Part shown: positions 45,175 to 53,395 of the stretch, piece after piece | Layout: every line of letters begins with the position of its first letter | Numbering within the stretch: the first letter of the stretch is position 1 | NCBI GenBank assembly: GCA_048465415.1 | Contig: DBFWLO010000008.1 | Span: forward strand, 1-64,000 | Reading direction: 5' to 3' | Origin: Scatosoma sp048465415 | Lineage (GTDB): Bacteria > Bacillota > Clostridia > Christensenellales > Borkfalkiaceae | DNA: 64,000 nucleotides | The notes under the pieces: generated by a model | Told to the model about the DNA's origin: nothing | The model's database searches: none | Seen by the model: only the letters and a program-made list of their open reading frames with translations | Position numbers and translations under genes: made by a program

Positions 45175-45732
45175 ATGCCGCCCACGGCAAAGCTGAAAAG
45201 GGAAGAGATCGTCGAAGCGGCGTTGGAGGAAGTGCGGGAGCGCGGAATGGAGGCGTTGAACGCGAGAAGTCTCGCGGGGAGGCTGAATTGTTCGACGACG
45301 CCGATTTTTTCCTGTTTCAAGAATATGGAAGAAGTGAAAGAGGCGGTCGTTGAGCGGGCGACGGCGTTCTATACGGAATTTATCGACGAGGGACTCACGG
45401 AAGAAAAGCGGTTCAAGGGCGCGGGAAAGGGATATATCCGTTTTGCGAGAGAGGAGCCGCAGCTTTTCAAGATCCTTTTCATGACGCCCCGCCGGGTGCT
45501 GCCTGCGCTGCCGGAGATCGATCCGAACTACGAGAGAGTGGAGGCCGCCGCCGCGGAATCTTCGGGACTGAGCCCCGAAAAGGTGAAAAAGCTCTATTTC
45601 GAGCTCTGGATCTTCACGCACGGCATCGCGGCCATGCTCGTCACGAAAACGCTCGACTTTACGGAGGAAGAGATCGGGAGCATGCTCACCGATTGTTTTC
45701 TGGGGATTAAAAATAAACTCGAAAAGGACTGA
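45175..45732 (+). CDS. TetR/AcrR-family regulator
   Basis: A 185-residue regulator. The helix-turn-helix is ALNARSLAGRLNCSTTPIFS, followed by CFKNMEEVKEAVVERA. The C-terminal ligand domain includes LWIFTHGIAAMLVTKTLDFT, like the WHG domain of TetR proteins. It leads an operon with an ABC-2 exporter (3 bp gap to the ATPase gene), and tandem palindromes overlap its promoter, so it most likely represses its own exporter until a drug or lipid ligand binds. The start follows GAGGAGGGG. Confidence 0.88.
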   Translation: MPPTAKLKREEIVEAALEEVRERGMEALNARSLAGRLNCSTTPIFSCFKNMEEVKEAVVERATAFYTEFIDEGLTEEKRFKGAGKGYIRFAREEPQLFKILFMTPRRVLPALPEIDPNYERVEAAAAESSGLSPEKVKKLYFELWIFTHGIAAMLVTKTLDFTEEEIGSMLTDCFLGIKNKLEKD

Positions 45733-45735
45733 TAC

Positions 45736-46665
45736 ATGGAAAAGAAAATTATTACCGTCCGCGGCTTGAAAAAGTATTTCAAGGACGTAAAAGCGGTGGA
45801 CGACGTATCGTTCGAGGTGCGCGAAGGGGAATTGTTCGCTTTTCTCGGGCTCAACGGCGCGGGAAAGAGCACGACCATCAACATTCTCTGCGGCGCGCTG
45901 CGCAAGGACGGCGGCGAGGTATTCGTGGACGGGACGGACATCGATCTCGACATAGACGCCGTCAAGGCGAAAATCGGCGTCGTCTTTCAAAGCGGCGCAC
46001 TCGATAAGGAACTGACCGTCGCCGATAATCTGCGCTACAAAGCGGCGCTGTACGGAATCACCGGCAAGGCGTACGAGCAAAAGCTCGAAGAGCTTGCGGC
46101 GTTTCTGGATCTGAAAGGCTTGCTCAAACGGCCTTTGGGGAAGCTGTCGGGCGGACAAAAACGGCGGATCGACATCGCGCGGGCGCTGCTGCACAGTCCC
46201 AAGATCCTCATTCTCGACGAACCGACCACCGGACTCGATCCGCAGACGCGGCAGATGGTCTGGAAATGCCTCGACCGGCTGCGCAGGGAGTCGGGCCTGA
46301 CGATCTTTCTCACCACCCATTACATGGAAGAAGCGGCGGAAGCGGATTACGTCGTCATTTTGGACGCGGGACGGGTGGTGGCGCACGATACGCCGGTGGG
46401 GCTCAAAAACGCCTACGCGTCCGATTTCATCAAGGTCTATTCTAAAAACGAAAAGCTGTTCAAAATGATCGAAAAGGAGGGGCTTTCCGTCGACGAAAAG
46501 GAGGATTACGTCGTCATCGAAGTGGATTCGATTTCCGCCGCCAAGCGGCTGATCCTCGAATATCCGGACGCCTTTTGCGATTTCGAGGTGGAAAAGGGCA
46601 AGATGGACGACGTATTCTTGAAAGTAACGGGCAAAACGCTTGCGGGAGGAGACGAAAATGCATAA
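45736..46665 (+). CDS. ABC-2 type exporter, ATP-binding protein
   Basis: A 309-residue ATPase of the drug-resistance (DrrA/CcmA-like) group: Walker A GLNGAGKST, signature LSGGQKRRIDIA, Walker B ILILDEPTTGLD, H-loop TTHYMEEA. The C-terminal about 90 residues are the extension typical of ABC-2 drug exporters. It pairs with the overlapping permease gene. Confidence 0.9.
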   Translation: MEKKIITVRGLKKYFKDVKAVDDVSFEVREGELFAFLGLNGAGKSTTINILCGALRKDGGEVFVDGTDIDLDIDAVKAKIGVVFQSGALDKELTVADNLRYKAALYGITGKAYEQKLEELAAFLDLKGLLKRPLGKLSGGQKRRIDIARALLHSPKILILDEPTTGLDPQTRQMVWKCLDRLRRESGLTIFLTTHYMEEAAEADYVVILDAGRVVAHDTPVGLKNAYASDFIKVYSKNEKLFKMIEKEGLSVDEKEDYVVIEVDSISAAKRLILEYPDAFCDFEVEKGKMDDVFLKVTGKTLAGGDENA

Positions 46666-47590
46666 AGACCTGACCGACCTGCGCTATCTGACGGCGAGGC
46701 ACATCAAACTCTATTTTAAGGAAAAGCAGACCTTTTTCATGTCGCTCATCACCCCTTTGATCCTCGTGGTGCTGTTTGCGACGTTTTTGAGATCGGTGTA
46801 CGTCAATTCGCTGCTCTCCTCCCTGCCCGAAGGAGTCGTGCTCCCGGATAAACTGGTCAACGGGTTCGTGGCGGGCTGGCTGATCTCGTCCATTCTCGGC
46901 ACCACTTCCGTGACGCTCGCCTTCTGTTCGCAGACGATCATGGTAGGGGATAAGGCGCAGGGGCGGATCGAGGATTTCCGCATCGCGCCCGTCAAGCCGA
47001 CGATTCTTTCCGTCAGCTATTTCCTCGCCAACGTCTTTTCCACCTTACTCGTATGTTTGTTTTGCCTGCTGCTCGGGCTCGTCTATATCGCCGCTTGCGG
47101 CTGGTTCCTTTCCGTCGCGGACGTCGCGAGGATTCTCTTCAATCTCGTGCTCTGCACCATGTTCGGTTCTCTTTTCGCCGTCATCGTCGAGACTTTTATC
47201 AGGACGCAGGGCGCGGCGGGGGCGGCGGCGACGCTCGTCTCGTCCATGTACGGATTTCTCTGCGGCGCTTATATGCCCATATCGCAGTTCGCCGCCGGGA
47301 TCCGCAACGTCGTCACCTTGATTCCCGGGACTTACGGGACCGTGCTCTTCCGGCGCTATTTTATGGGCGGCGCGATCGAAGAGCTGGGGAAATACATGCC
47401 TGCCGAAGCCGTGGCCGGGATACGCGACGCGTTCGATTACAATATCTATTTCTTCGGTCGTCTCGTACCTGCCCCCGTCTGTTTTGCGGTTCTCGGCGGC
47501 GCGATCGCGGTTCTCGGCGCGGCGTATATCTGTATCGTGTATTTTCTGCACCACAGAAAGAAAGCGAAAAAGACGGAAGGAGAAGCATGA
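46658..47590 (+). CDS. ABC-2 type exporter permease
   Basis: A 310-residue membrane protein with six predicted helices, the first at about 26-46 (MSLITPLILVVLFATFL). The ATG at 46658 overlaps the ATPase stop codon by 8 bp and follows GGGAGGAGAC; an in-frame start at 46640 is less likely. Together with the ATPase it would export a drug, lipid or peptide under control of the TetR protein. Confidence 0.85.
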   Translation: MHKDLTDLRYLTARHIKLYFKEKQTFFMSLITPLILVVLFATFLRSVYVNSLLSSLPEGVVLPDKLVNGFVAGWLISSILGTTSVTLAFCSQTIMVGDKAQGRIEDFRIAPVKPTILSVSYFLANVFSTLLVCLFCLLLGLVYIAACGWFLSVADVARILFNLVLCTMFGSLFAVIVETFIRTQGAAGAAATLVSSMYGFLCGAYMPISQFAAGIRNVVTLIPGTYGTVLFRRYFMGGAIEELGKYMPAEAVAGIRDAFDYNIYFFGRLVPAPVCFAVLGGAIAVLGAAYICIVYFLHHRKKAKKTEGEA

Positions 47591-48021
47591 TGCGGAATTT
47601 CGGAATGTCCATGCTCTGGTTCTGGGTTTGCTATTTCGTCGTTACGGCGGTGGGCGTGCTGCATACGATTTTCAATATCTGCGTCCTGCACATGAAATCG
47701 ATGAAGGAAGGCCCGGGCATGGGAGAGGGATATGAAAAGACGAAGCCCTGGCACCCGCTCTACAATATTATTCTCTTTCCGTTGTTCGGCTGGCTGTATA
47801 TGCGCGGTCTCGCGGCTCCTTCCTGGCGGGACGCCATTCTCACCGGCTTGATCTGGACGGGGGTCTGTGTCCTTTCGGATCTCATTGGCTGGGTGCTCGT
47901 CAAACACCCGTGGCGACTCACCTTTCGGCAGTTCTATGTGGAATATCAGCCGTGGATCACCTTGATCTATCTGGCAATTTTTGCCGGACCCGTCCTCGGA
48001 TACGCATTTTTGCTGCTTTGA
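47587..48021 (+). CDS. Small 4-helix membrane protein of unknown function
   Basis: A 144-residue protein starting in the ATGA overlap with the exporter permease. Four hydrophobic segments are visible (about 7-32, 60-77, 84-106 and 122-144), with a conserved-looking KPWHPLYNIILFPLFGW stretch. Not recognised. Translational coupling suggests it is an accessory subunit of, or acts with, the ABC-2 exporter. Confidence 0.7.
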   Translation: MMRNFGMSMLWFWVCYFVVTAVGVLHTIFNICVLHMKSMKEGPGMGEGYEKTKPWHPLYNIILFPLFGWLYMRGLAAPSWRDAILTGLIWTGVCVLSDLIGWVLVKHPWRLTFRQFYVEYQPWITLIYLAIFAGPVLGYAFLLL

Positions 48022-48030
48022 ATATAGGGA

Positions 48031-48064
48031 AAGCCCGGACGCTTTATCGCCCGGGCTTTTTGAG
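48031..48064. terminator. Terminator between the exporter operon and mnmA
   Basis: AAGCCCGG and CCGGGCTT pair, with T run on the right; it lies between convergent genes. Confidence 0.8.
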
Positions 48065-48082
48065 AACAGAATTGTTGCGGGT

Positions 48083-49168
48083 TCAATACTCCGCGGATTC
48101 GATGACGCCGCCGCCGAGACATTCCTCGCCGCGATAGAGCACCGCGTACTGTCCTTCCGTAACGGCGCGCTGCGGCTCGGCAAACTCGATATGCACCCCG
48201 CCGTCTTCTTTCACGCGTACGCGTACCTTTTGGTCGGGCTGACGGTACCGGAATTTTGCCGTGCACTCGAAATCGTTTTGCTCGGGCGGGGCGGGGATCC
48301 AGTTGAAGCCGCTCACTTCGCAGGCATGGGAATAGAGGGGGGACTCGTCGCCGTGGGAGACGTAAAGGACGTTATGTTCGAGATCTTTGCGGACGACGAA
48401 CCATCTGCCCTGTTCCTCTTCCCCTTTTACGCCGCCCAGATCGAGGCCCCGCCGCTGGCCGAGCGTATAGTACATGAGACCAAGGTGTTCGCCCACTTCG
48501 CGGCCGGAAAGGTCGAGAATTTTGCCTTTTTGGGCGGGCAGGTACGAGCTGAGGAATTTTCGGAAATTGCGTTCGCCGATGAAACAAATCCCCGTGCTGT
48601 CCTTCTTTTTCGCGGTGGCGAGACCTTGTTCGAGCGCGATTTTTCTCACTTGCGGCTTTTGCATGTCCTGCAAGGGGAATAAGACGTCTCGAAGCTGCGC
48701 CTGGGAGAGCTGATTGAGAAAGTAAGTCTGATCCTTATTTGCGTCCGCGGCTTTGAGCAGCCTATGCACGCCGCGTTCGTGAGAAATTTTGCAGTAATGC
48801 CCCGTGGCGATATAGTCCGCGCCCAGTTTTTTCGCCTCTTCGAGAAAGGGCCCGAACTTGATTTCGCGGTTGCATAAAACGTCGGGATTGGGCGTTCTGC
48901 CCGCTTTGTATTCGGCGAGAAAGTAGGAAAAGACGCGGTCGAGGTATTCCCGGGAAAAATTGACCGTGTAATAGGGAATGTCGAGGAGCCCGCAGACGCG
49001 GCGCACGTCGGCGTAATCGGCTTCGGACGTACAACTGCCGTTTTCGTCGTCTTCCTCCCAGTTAAGCATATAGAGACCGACGACGTTAAAGCCCTGCTCC
49101 TTCAAAAGAAGCGCGGCGACGGAGCTGTCCACCCCGCCGCTCATGCCCACAACCACTGTTTTCGCCAT
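48083..49168 (-). CDS. mnmA: tRNA-specific 2-thiouridylase MnmA
   Basis: A 361-residue enzyme that thiolates U34 of tRNA-Lys, -Glu and -Gln. The ATP-binding PP-loop is GMSGGVDSSVAA (from residue 8); the catalytic cysteines are in NPDVLCNREIKFG and STGICFIGERNF. TPNPD and GQRRGLDLGG are family hallmarks. The start at 49168 is preferred to an in-frame start 75 bp upstream because MnmA begins at this point in the family and GGTGA precedes it. A TATAAT box (49211-49216, leftward) lies upstream. Confidence 0.95.
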   Translation of the reverse strand: MAKTVVVGMSGGVDSSVAALLLKEQGFNVVGLYMLNWEEDDENGSCTSEADYADVRRVCGLLDIPYYTVNFSREYLDRVFSYFLAEYKAGRTPNPDVLCNREIKFGPFLEEAKKLGADYIATGHYCKISHERGVHRLLKAADANKDQTYFLNQLSQAQLRDVLFPLQDMQKPQVRKIALEQGLATAKKKDSTGICFIGERNFRKFLSSYLPAQKGKILDLSGREVGEHLGLMYYTLGQRRGLDLGGVKGEEEQGRWFVVRKDLEHNVLYVSHGDESPLYSHACEVSGFNWIPAPPEQNDFECTAKFRYRQPDQKVRVRVKEDGGVHIEFAEPQRAVTEGQYAVLYRGEECLGGGVIESAEY

Positions 49169-49226
49169 AAAAATCACCGTTTCAAAAAATTTTTTTACTT
49201 TTTTGAAAATATTATAGCATAAACGC

Positions 49227-49256
49227 TTGCAAAAAGGAAGCAAAAAAGAGTAAAAT
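49227..49256 (+). promoter_or_regulatory. Promoter of tRNA-Arg
   Basis: TTGCAA (49227-49232), 18 bp, TAAAAT (49251-49256). Confidence 0.5.
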
Positions 49257-49299
49257 ATAGATACGTCTTTGAAGGGAGACGATTTATAAAAAATTTTAT

Positions 49300-49376
49300 G
49301 TGTCCGTAGTGTAATTGGATAACATTATGGCCTCCGACGCCATCGAGTCCGGGTTCGACCCCCGGCGGGCACACCA
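49300..49376 (+). tRNA. tRNA-Arg (CCG)
   Basis: A full cloverleaf with CCA. Acceptor GTGTCCG pairs with CGGGCAC; anticodon stem ATGGC/GCCAT around CTCCGAC gives CCG; T-loop GGTTCGACCCC. Confidence 0.93.
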
Positions 49377-49379
49377 TGA

Positions 49380-49416
49380 AACCGATCAATCGAAACTTCG
49401 ATTGATCGGTTTTTAT
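49380..49416 (+). terminator. Terminator of tRNA-Arg
   Basis: ACCGATCAATCGA and TCGATTGATCGGT pair perfectly, followed by TTTT. Confidence 0.85.
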
Positions 49417-49566
49417 ATTTATTCCCGTTTGAGGGTTCAAAAACAAATGGAAGATAAGGCCGCGCAGGAAGTATGGAAAAAGCAGAGCGGCCGTTTATGC
49501 GCTCACGGGAATTTTGCCGGGCGTAGTAAAAGGGAAAAATGGCTGAAAAAATTTTTGAAAAATGTA

Positions 49567-49619
49567 TTGACAAATGTGAAATTTATGGTATACTATAATA
49601 GTAATTAATATTTACTATT
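49567..49619 (+). promoter_or_regulatory. Promoter and ROK operator of the GH4/kinase operon
   Basis: TTGACA (49567-49572), 16 bp, TATACT (49589-49594). The operator AATAGTAA (49597-49604), 7 bp, TTACTATT (49612-49619) starts 2 bp after the -10 box. The same element recurs at 53329-53351. Confidence 0.75.
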
Positions 49620-49632
49620 GCGGGAGGCCATT

Positions 49633-50910
49633 ATGAAAAGACGGATAAAAATCGTCGTTATAGGAGCGGGAAGCACATATACGCCGGAATTGATAGAGGG
49701 ATTTATCAGAAAAAGGAACGATCTCGATATCCGCGAGCTGGCATTGATGGATATTGACGCGGAAAAATTGGAAATCGTCGGCAACATGGCCCGAAGAATG
49801 CTTATTGCCGAAGAAATCGCCTGGCCGATAAACTTTTACGAAACTTACGATTGCGTGGCCGGCGCCGATTACGTCATTACGCAGATTCGTGTGGGGAAAT
49901 TAACCGCGCGGATTCAGGACGAAAAAATTCCTTTGAAATACGATATGATCGGGCAGGAAACGTGCGGAATCGGAGGCTTTTTTAAGGCTCTGCGCACGAT
50001 TCCCGTATTGTATCGCATTGCGGATAAAATGCGGGAGCTTTGTCCGAATGCCGTGATGATCAATTTTACGAATCCCTCGGGCATTGTGGCTCAGGCTTTG
50101 CAGGATAAGTCCGTGCGCTCGGTCGGACTTTGCAACTGTCCGTTCGCGATGGAAAAGAGCGTCCAGCAGACGCTGGGACTGGAAAACGCCCAGATCGATT
50201 ACGTGGGATTGAATCATCTGTCCTGGCTGACGGCCATACGATGCGAAGGAGCGGATTATTTGCGGCAGGCTTTAAAGAGCGGAGTCAACAGCGCGGCCAT
50301 GAAAAATATTCCCGCGAACGGCTTTGACAGCGACGTCTTACAGGCGGTGCGGGGGATTCCCTCGACTTATCTCGAATATTATTATTTCAAATCGAGTAAG
50401 TTGAAAAAGCTGCAACAGGAAAAAGTTTCGCGGGGGGAAGTGTGCCTGGCGCTGGAAAAAGAGTTGCTGGAAAAATATAAAGATCCCACGTTGCATATAA
50501 AACCGCCCGAATTGGAACAGCGGGGCGGGGCATATTATTCCACGGTCGCCGTGGAACTTCTCGAAGCGATCGAAAACGACCGCCGAACGCGGCATGTCGT
50601 CAACGTCAGAAACGACGGCGCTTTTCCCTTTATGGCCGACGACGACGTCGTCGAATGTGCCGCGCTCGTGGGAAAGGAGAAAATAGATACCCTTCCCTTG
50701 CGCCACTTCGATAACGAACACATCGTCGGATTGATGAAACTGATGAAAAGTTATGAAAAATTGGCGGTGGAAGCCGCGGCGACGGGGGATCGTCACACGG
50801 CGGTCGCCGCGCTTATGCTGAATCCGCTCTGCGGAGATTATCATGCCGTTTCGGCTTGTTACGACGAAATGTATAAAGCAAACGAAAGGTTTTTGAGCGA
50901 AGGAATTTAA
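49633..50910 (+). CDS. GH4 6-phospho-beta-glucosidase
   Basis: A 425-residue NAD+/Mn-dependent glycosidase. The N-terminal GAGSTYTPELIEG is the dinucleotide fold; GQETCGIGGFF, NFTNPSGIV, CNCP (the CN-x-P type found in 6-phospho-beta-glucosidases rather than alpha-galactosidases) and GLNHLSW are all present. It would split phosphorylated beta-glucosides inside the cell. The start at 49633 follows GGGAGG. No PTS genes are nearby, so the phosphorylated substrate probably comes from the kinase encoded next. Confidence 0.9.
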   Translation: MKRRIKIVVIGAGSTYTPELIEGFIRKRNDLDIRELALMDIDAEKLEIVGNMARRMLIAEEIAWPINFYETYDCVAGADYVITQIRVGKLTARIQDEKIPLKYDMIGQETCGIGGFFKALRTIPVLYRIADKMRELCPNAVMINFTNPSGIVAQALQDKSVRSVGLCNCPFAMEKSVQQTLGLENAQIDYVGLNHLSWLTAIRCEGADYLRQALKSGVNSAAMKNIPANGFDSDVLQAVRGIPSTYLEYYYFKSSKLKKLQQEKVSRGEVCLALEKELLEKYKDPTLHIKPPELEQRGGAYYSTVAVELLEAIENDRRTRHVVNVRNDGAFPFMADDDVVECAALVGKEKIDTLPLRHFDNEHIVGLMKLMKSYEKLAVEAAATGDRHTAVAALMLNPLCGDYHAVSACYDEMYKANERFLSEGI

Positions 50911-50930
50911 GGCGGCAAGGGGACTACATC

Positions 50931-51944
50931 ATGGAAGTGGATTATATACTCGGAGTGGACGGAGGCAATACCAAAACGCATTACTTTCTATACGACGGCG
51001 AGGGGAATTTCGTCGATTGCGTCAAAGCGGGGACGTGCAGCCATGAGGCGCTGTCCGATTCCTATACGGGGACGCGGCGGGAAATCGAAAAAAGATTGAC
51101 GGAACTTTTTTCACGCCATAAAATTCGGGCGGACAACGTCGCGTATGCCGTATTCGGCCTTGCCGGCGCCGATTTCGCATACCAAAAAAAGAAACTGGCG
51201 GCGCTGATTTCCGATTTGGGCTTTAAACGCTTTATCGTGGAAAACGACGGGTTTTTAGGCCTGAAAGCGGGAAGCCGCACGGGGACGGGCGTTTGCTGCA
51301 TCAACGGGACGGGTACCGTTACGGTGGGGATAAACGCGCGCGGCGAAAGACTGCAAAGCGGAGGCTTGGGCGAGATCAGCACCGACAGGGCGGGCGCGCA
51401 CTATCTTGCGCTGCGCGGTATGGCGGCGGTTTACGATATGCTGTTTCGCTGCGGCCCCGCGACGTCGCTCAAAGATATGTTCTATAAACGGTTCAATATC
51501 CTCGACGACGGGGCGTTCGTTTTGAAAGCTACCGAAGTCGCGGGGCATAAAGAAGAAATTTTGTGCGTAAATAAAATGATGGAGGAGGCGGAGGCGGACG
51601 GCGACGAGACCGTAAAAAATATTCTGGCAAAGAGCGGAGAGGAACTCGCGAAAACGGTGGCGGGCTGCGCGGATCGCTTACGGATAGAGGGCGACGTGGA
51701 AGTGGTATTGGCCGGATCGGTATGGACAAAAGGCCGGTTTGAGACGATGTACCGCGTCTTTATCGACAACTTGGAGCGGAATTCCCGCCGGCGCTTCGTT
51801 TTCTCCAAATTAAAACAGCCCCCCGCCATAGGGGCTGTGATCTGGGCTTTGGAAGAATACGGAAAAAGCAAAAAAGAAAAAACTTCCTGTTTATGCCGGC
51901 AGCGGATATTGGAAGACCGCGCCTTATTCGATATCGCTTACTGA
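50931..51944 (+). CDS. BadF/BadG-family sugar kinase (N-acetylglucosamine-kinase-like)
   Basis: A 337-residue ASKHA-fold kinase: phosphate-1 loop LGVDGGNTKTHYFL, adenosine-type GTGVCCINGTGTVTVG region and GGLGEISTDRAG. This matches the eukaryote-like GlcNAc kinase/BadF group. With GH4 upstream and GH20 in the related operon, the substrate may be GlcNAc, glucose or a beta-glucoside. A GGCAAGGGGA site precedes the ATG. Its 3' end overlaps the convergent ROK gene by 7 bp, and no terminator is visible between them. Confidence 0.8.
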   Translation: MEVDYILGVDGGNTKTHYFLYDGEGNFVDCVKAGTCSHEALSDSYTGTRREIEKRLTELFSRHKIRADNVAYAVFGLAGADFAYQKKKLAALISDLGFKRFIVENDGFLGLKAGSRTGTGVCCINGTGTVTVGINARGERLQSGGLGEISTDRAGAHYLALRGMAAVYDMLFRCGPATSLKDMFYKRFNILDDGAFVLKATEVAGHKEEILCVNKMMEEAEADGDETVKNILAKSGEELAKTVAGCADRLRIEGDVEVVLAGSVWTKGRFETMYRVFIDNLERNSRRRFVFSKLKQPPAIGAVIWALEEYGKSKKEKTSCLCRQRILEDRALFDIAY

Positions 51945-53167
51945 ACTTTCTTGGTGCGGTTGGAAATGATGTCCGCTATAATTTTTCGCGAAGAAATCGA
52001 CATCGCGCCTTCCCGTATGGCGGAGCTTTGAATCCGGCTGTATCTGACGCGTACCGACGGAAAACGTTCTTGTAAAGACGTCTCGATAATCGCGCGGTAA
52101 CGCTCGCCGAGCTGCGTGATTCTGCCGCTGATGACGATGAAATTGATATTCAGGATCTCCAACAGGCTTTTCAAGGCGTTTGCCGTTTCTTTCGCGATTT
52201 TTTCCACCGCTTCCACGACGAGCGGATCGCCTTTGAAATAGGCCTCTTTGATGTGAGAAAAATGAAGGGATCTGCCGACGGGCAGCAATGATTTTTTCCC
52301 TTCCGCGAGCTTTTGCTTCAAGGTCTTTTTCAGGGCGTTTAGGGAAATTACGCTGTCGAGGTAAATATATTCGCCGCTGCTGTTTAAATAGGGCAAAAAT
52401 CCGAGGTCGCCCGCCTTTCCCTCTTCGCCGTTTTCCAGCTTCCCGTCTATGAAAAAGCTGCCCCCCAACCCGCTGTCGACGTACATGAGCAAGGCGTAGG
52501 AAATGCTTCCGTCGGAAAGAATCCCTTTATAAATTTCTCCGGACATCATCAGCTGAACGTCGTTTTCGATGAGAATTTTACTGTCCGTATATCGCGCGGA
52601 AAGAAAAGCGGACAAATCGAAATTTTCGTCGATTTCAAAGCGGGGCGACCAATCTATTTTTCCCGTCCGTTTATTGACGGCGCAGGGAATGGCGACGCAG
52701 ACGGCCAGAAGTTTTCTTTTCGCCGCGGGGAAACTTCCCAAAAGCCCGTCCACAATGTCGCAGAAATTGACGATGTCTTCAAAGCGAATGAGCTCTTTAT
52801 CGGAAATCTTGGTCTCCGAAAGGAGCGCGCCTCCGAAATCGCATATCTGGATATGCGTTTCCACGCTCGACATATCGAGTACGGCGATCAGCCCCAGATC
52901 GACGTTCAGTTTATACTTTAACGCTTTGACGCCCGGCGTATTCGAGCGAACTTCCTCGTCGGGATCGGGACAGATCAGCCCGAGGTCTTCCAGTTCGGCC
53001 GTGATTTTTGAGGAAGTGGGTTTGCTGAGTTTGAAAAGCCGGGAAATATCCACTTTCGACATGGGACGATTCATATAAGAATTCATAATCAGAGTAAGGT
53101 TTACGTCGCGAGTCAACGTTTGGTTTTTCCCCCTTTCTTTGGGGAGCGGCGTTTGAAAATTCTGCAT
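51938..53167 (-). CDS. ROK-family transcriptional regulator
   Basis: A 409-residue NagC/XylR-type regulator. The helix-turn-helix (about 33-75) includes KVDISRLFKLSKPTSSKITA. The ROK domain carries IENDVQLMMSGE and YVDSGLGGSFFIDGKLENGE, GKAGDLGFLP. The usual zinc-binding CxCGxxGC is not seen. It sits between two operons that share the operator AATAGTAA-N7-TTACTATT, and a variant (ATAGTAAA with ACTATA) overlaps its own leftward promoter, so autoregulation and regulation of both operons are likely. The ligand is probably a beta-glucan or hexosamine product. Confidence 0.88.
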   Translation of the reverse strand: MQNFQTPLPKERGKNQTLTRDVNLTLIMNSYMNRPMSKVDISRLFKLSKPTSSKITAELEDLGLICPDPDEEVRSNTPGVKALKYKLNVDLGLIAVLDMSSVETHIQICDFGGALLSETKISDKELIRFEDIVNFCDIVDGLLGSFPAAKRKLLAVCVAIPCAVNKRTGKIDWSPRFEIDENFDLSAFLSARYTDSKILIENDVQLMMSGEIYKGILSDGSISYALLMYVDSGLGGSFFIDGKLENGEEGKAGDLGFLPYLNSSGEYIYLDSVISLNALKKTLKQKLAEGKKSLLPVGRSLHFSHIKEAYFKGDPLVVEAVEKIAKETANALKSLLEILNINFIVISGRITQLGERYRAIIETSLQERFPSVRVRYSRIQSSAIREGAMSISSRKIIADIISNRTKKVQ

Positions 53168-53200
53168 GTCTGTCCGAACCTCTTATTTTTAGATAATAAA

Positions 53201-53244
53201 ATTTACTATATGTATAGTTTAGACTTTTAAAAGAAATTTGTCAA
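53201..53244 (-). promoter_or_regulatory. Promoter of the ROK regulator with imperfect operator
   Basis: Read leftward: TTGACA (53239-53244), 17 bp, TAAACT (53216-53221). ACTATACATATAGT (53204-53217 region) is a near-palindrome that resembles half of the operators at 49597 and 53329. Confidence 0.55.
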
Positions 53245-53297
53245 CACAAACCGTAAAAAATTCCCGTGAAAAAATAAAAATATTTTTCCAAACTATA

Positions 53298-53351
53298 TTG
53301 ACAAGCATAAATATCTGTGTTATACTATAATAGTAAATAATAATTACTATT
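53298..53351 (+). promoter_or_regulatory. Promoter and ROK operator of the GH16/ABC/GH20 operon
   Basis: TTGACA (53298-53303), 17 bp, TATACT (53321-53326), then AATAGTAA (53329-53336), 7 bp, TTACTATT (53344-53351). The 16-bp TATACTATAATAGTAA is identical to that of the GH4 promoter. Confidence 0.8.
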
Positions 53352-53395
53352 ATTCAAATAAATCGGAAGCGAGAAGTGAAGGGAGGAGGAAAAGC

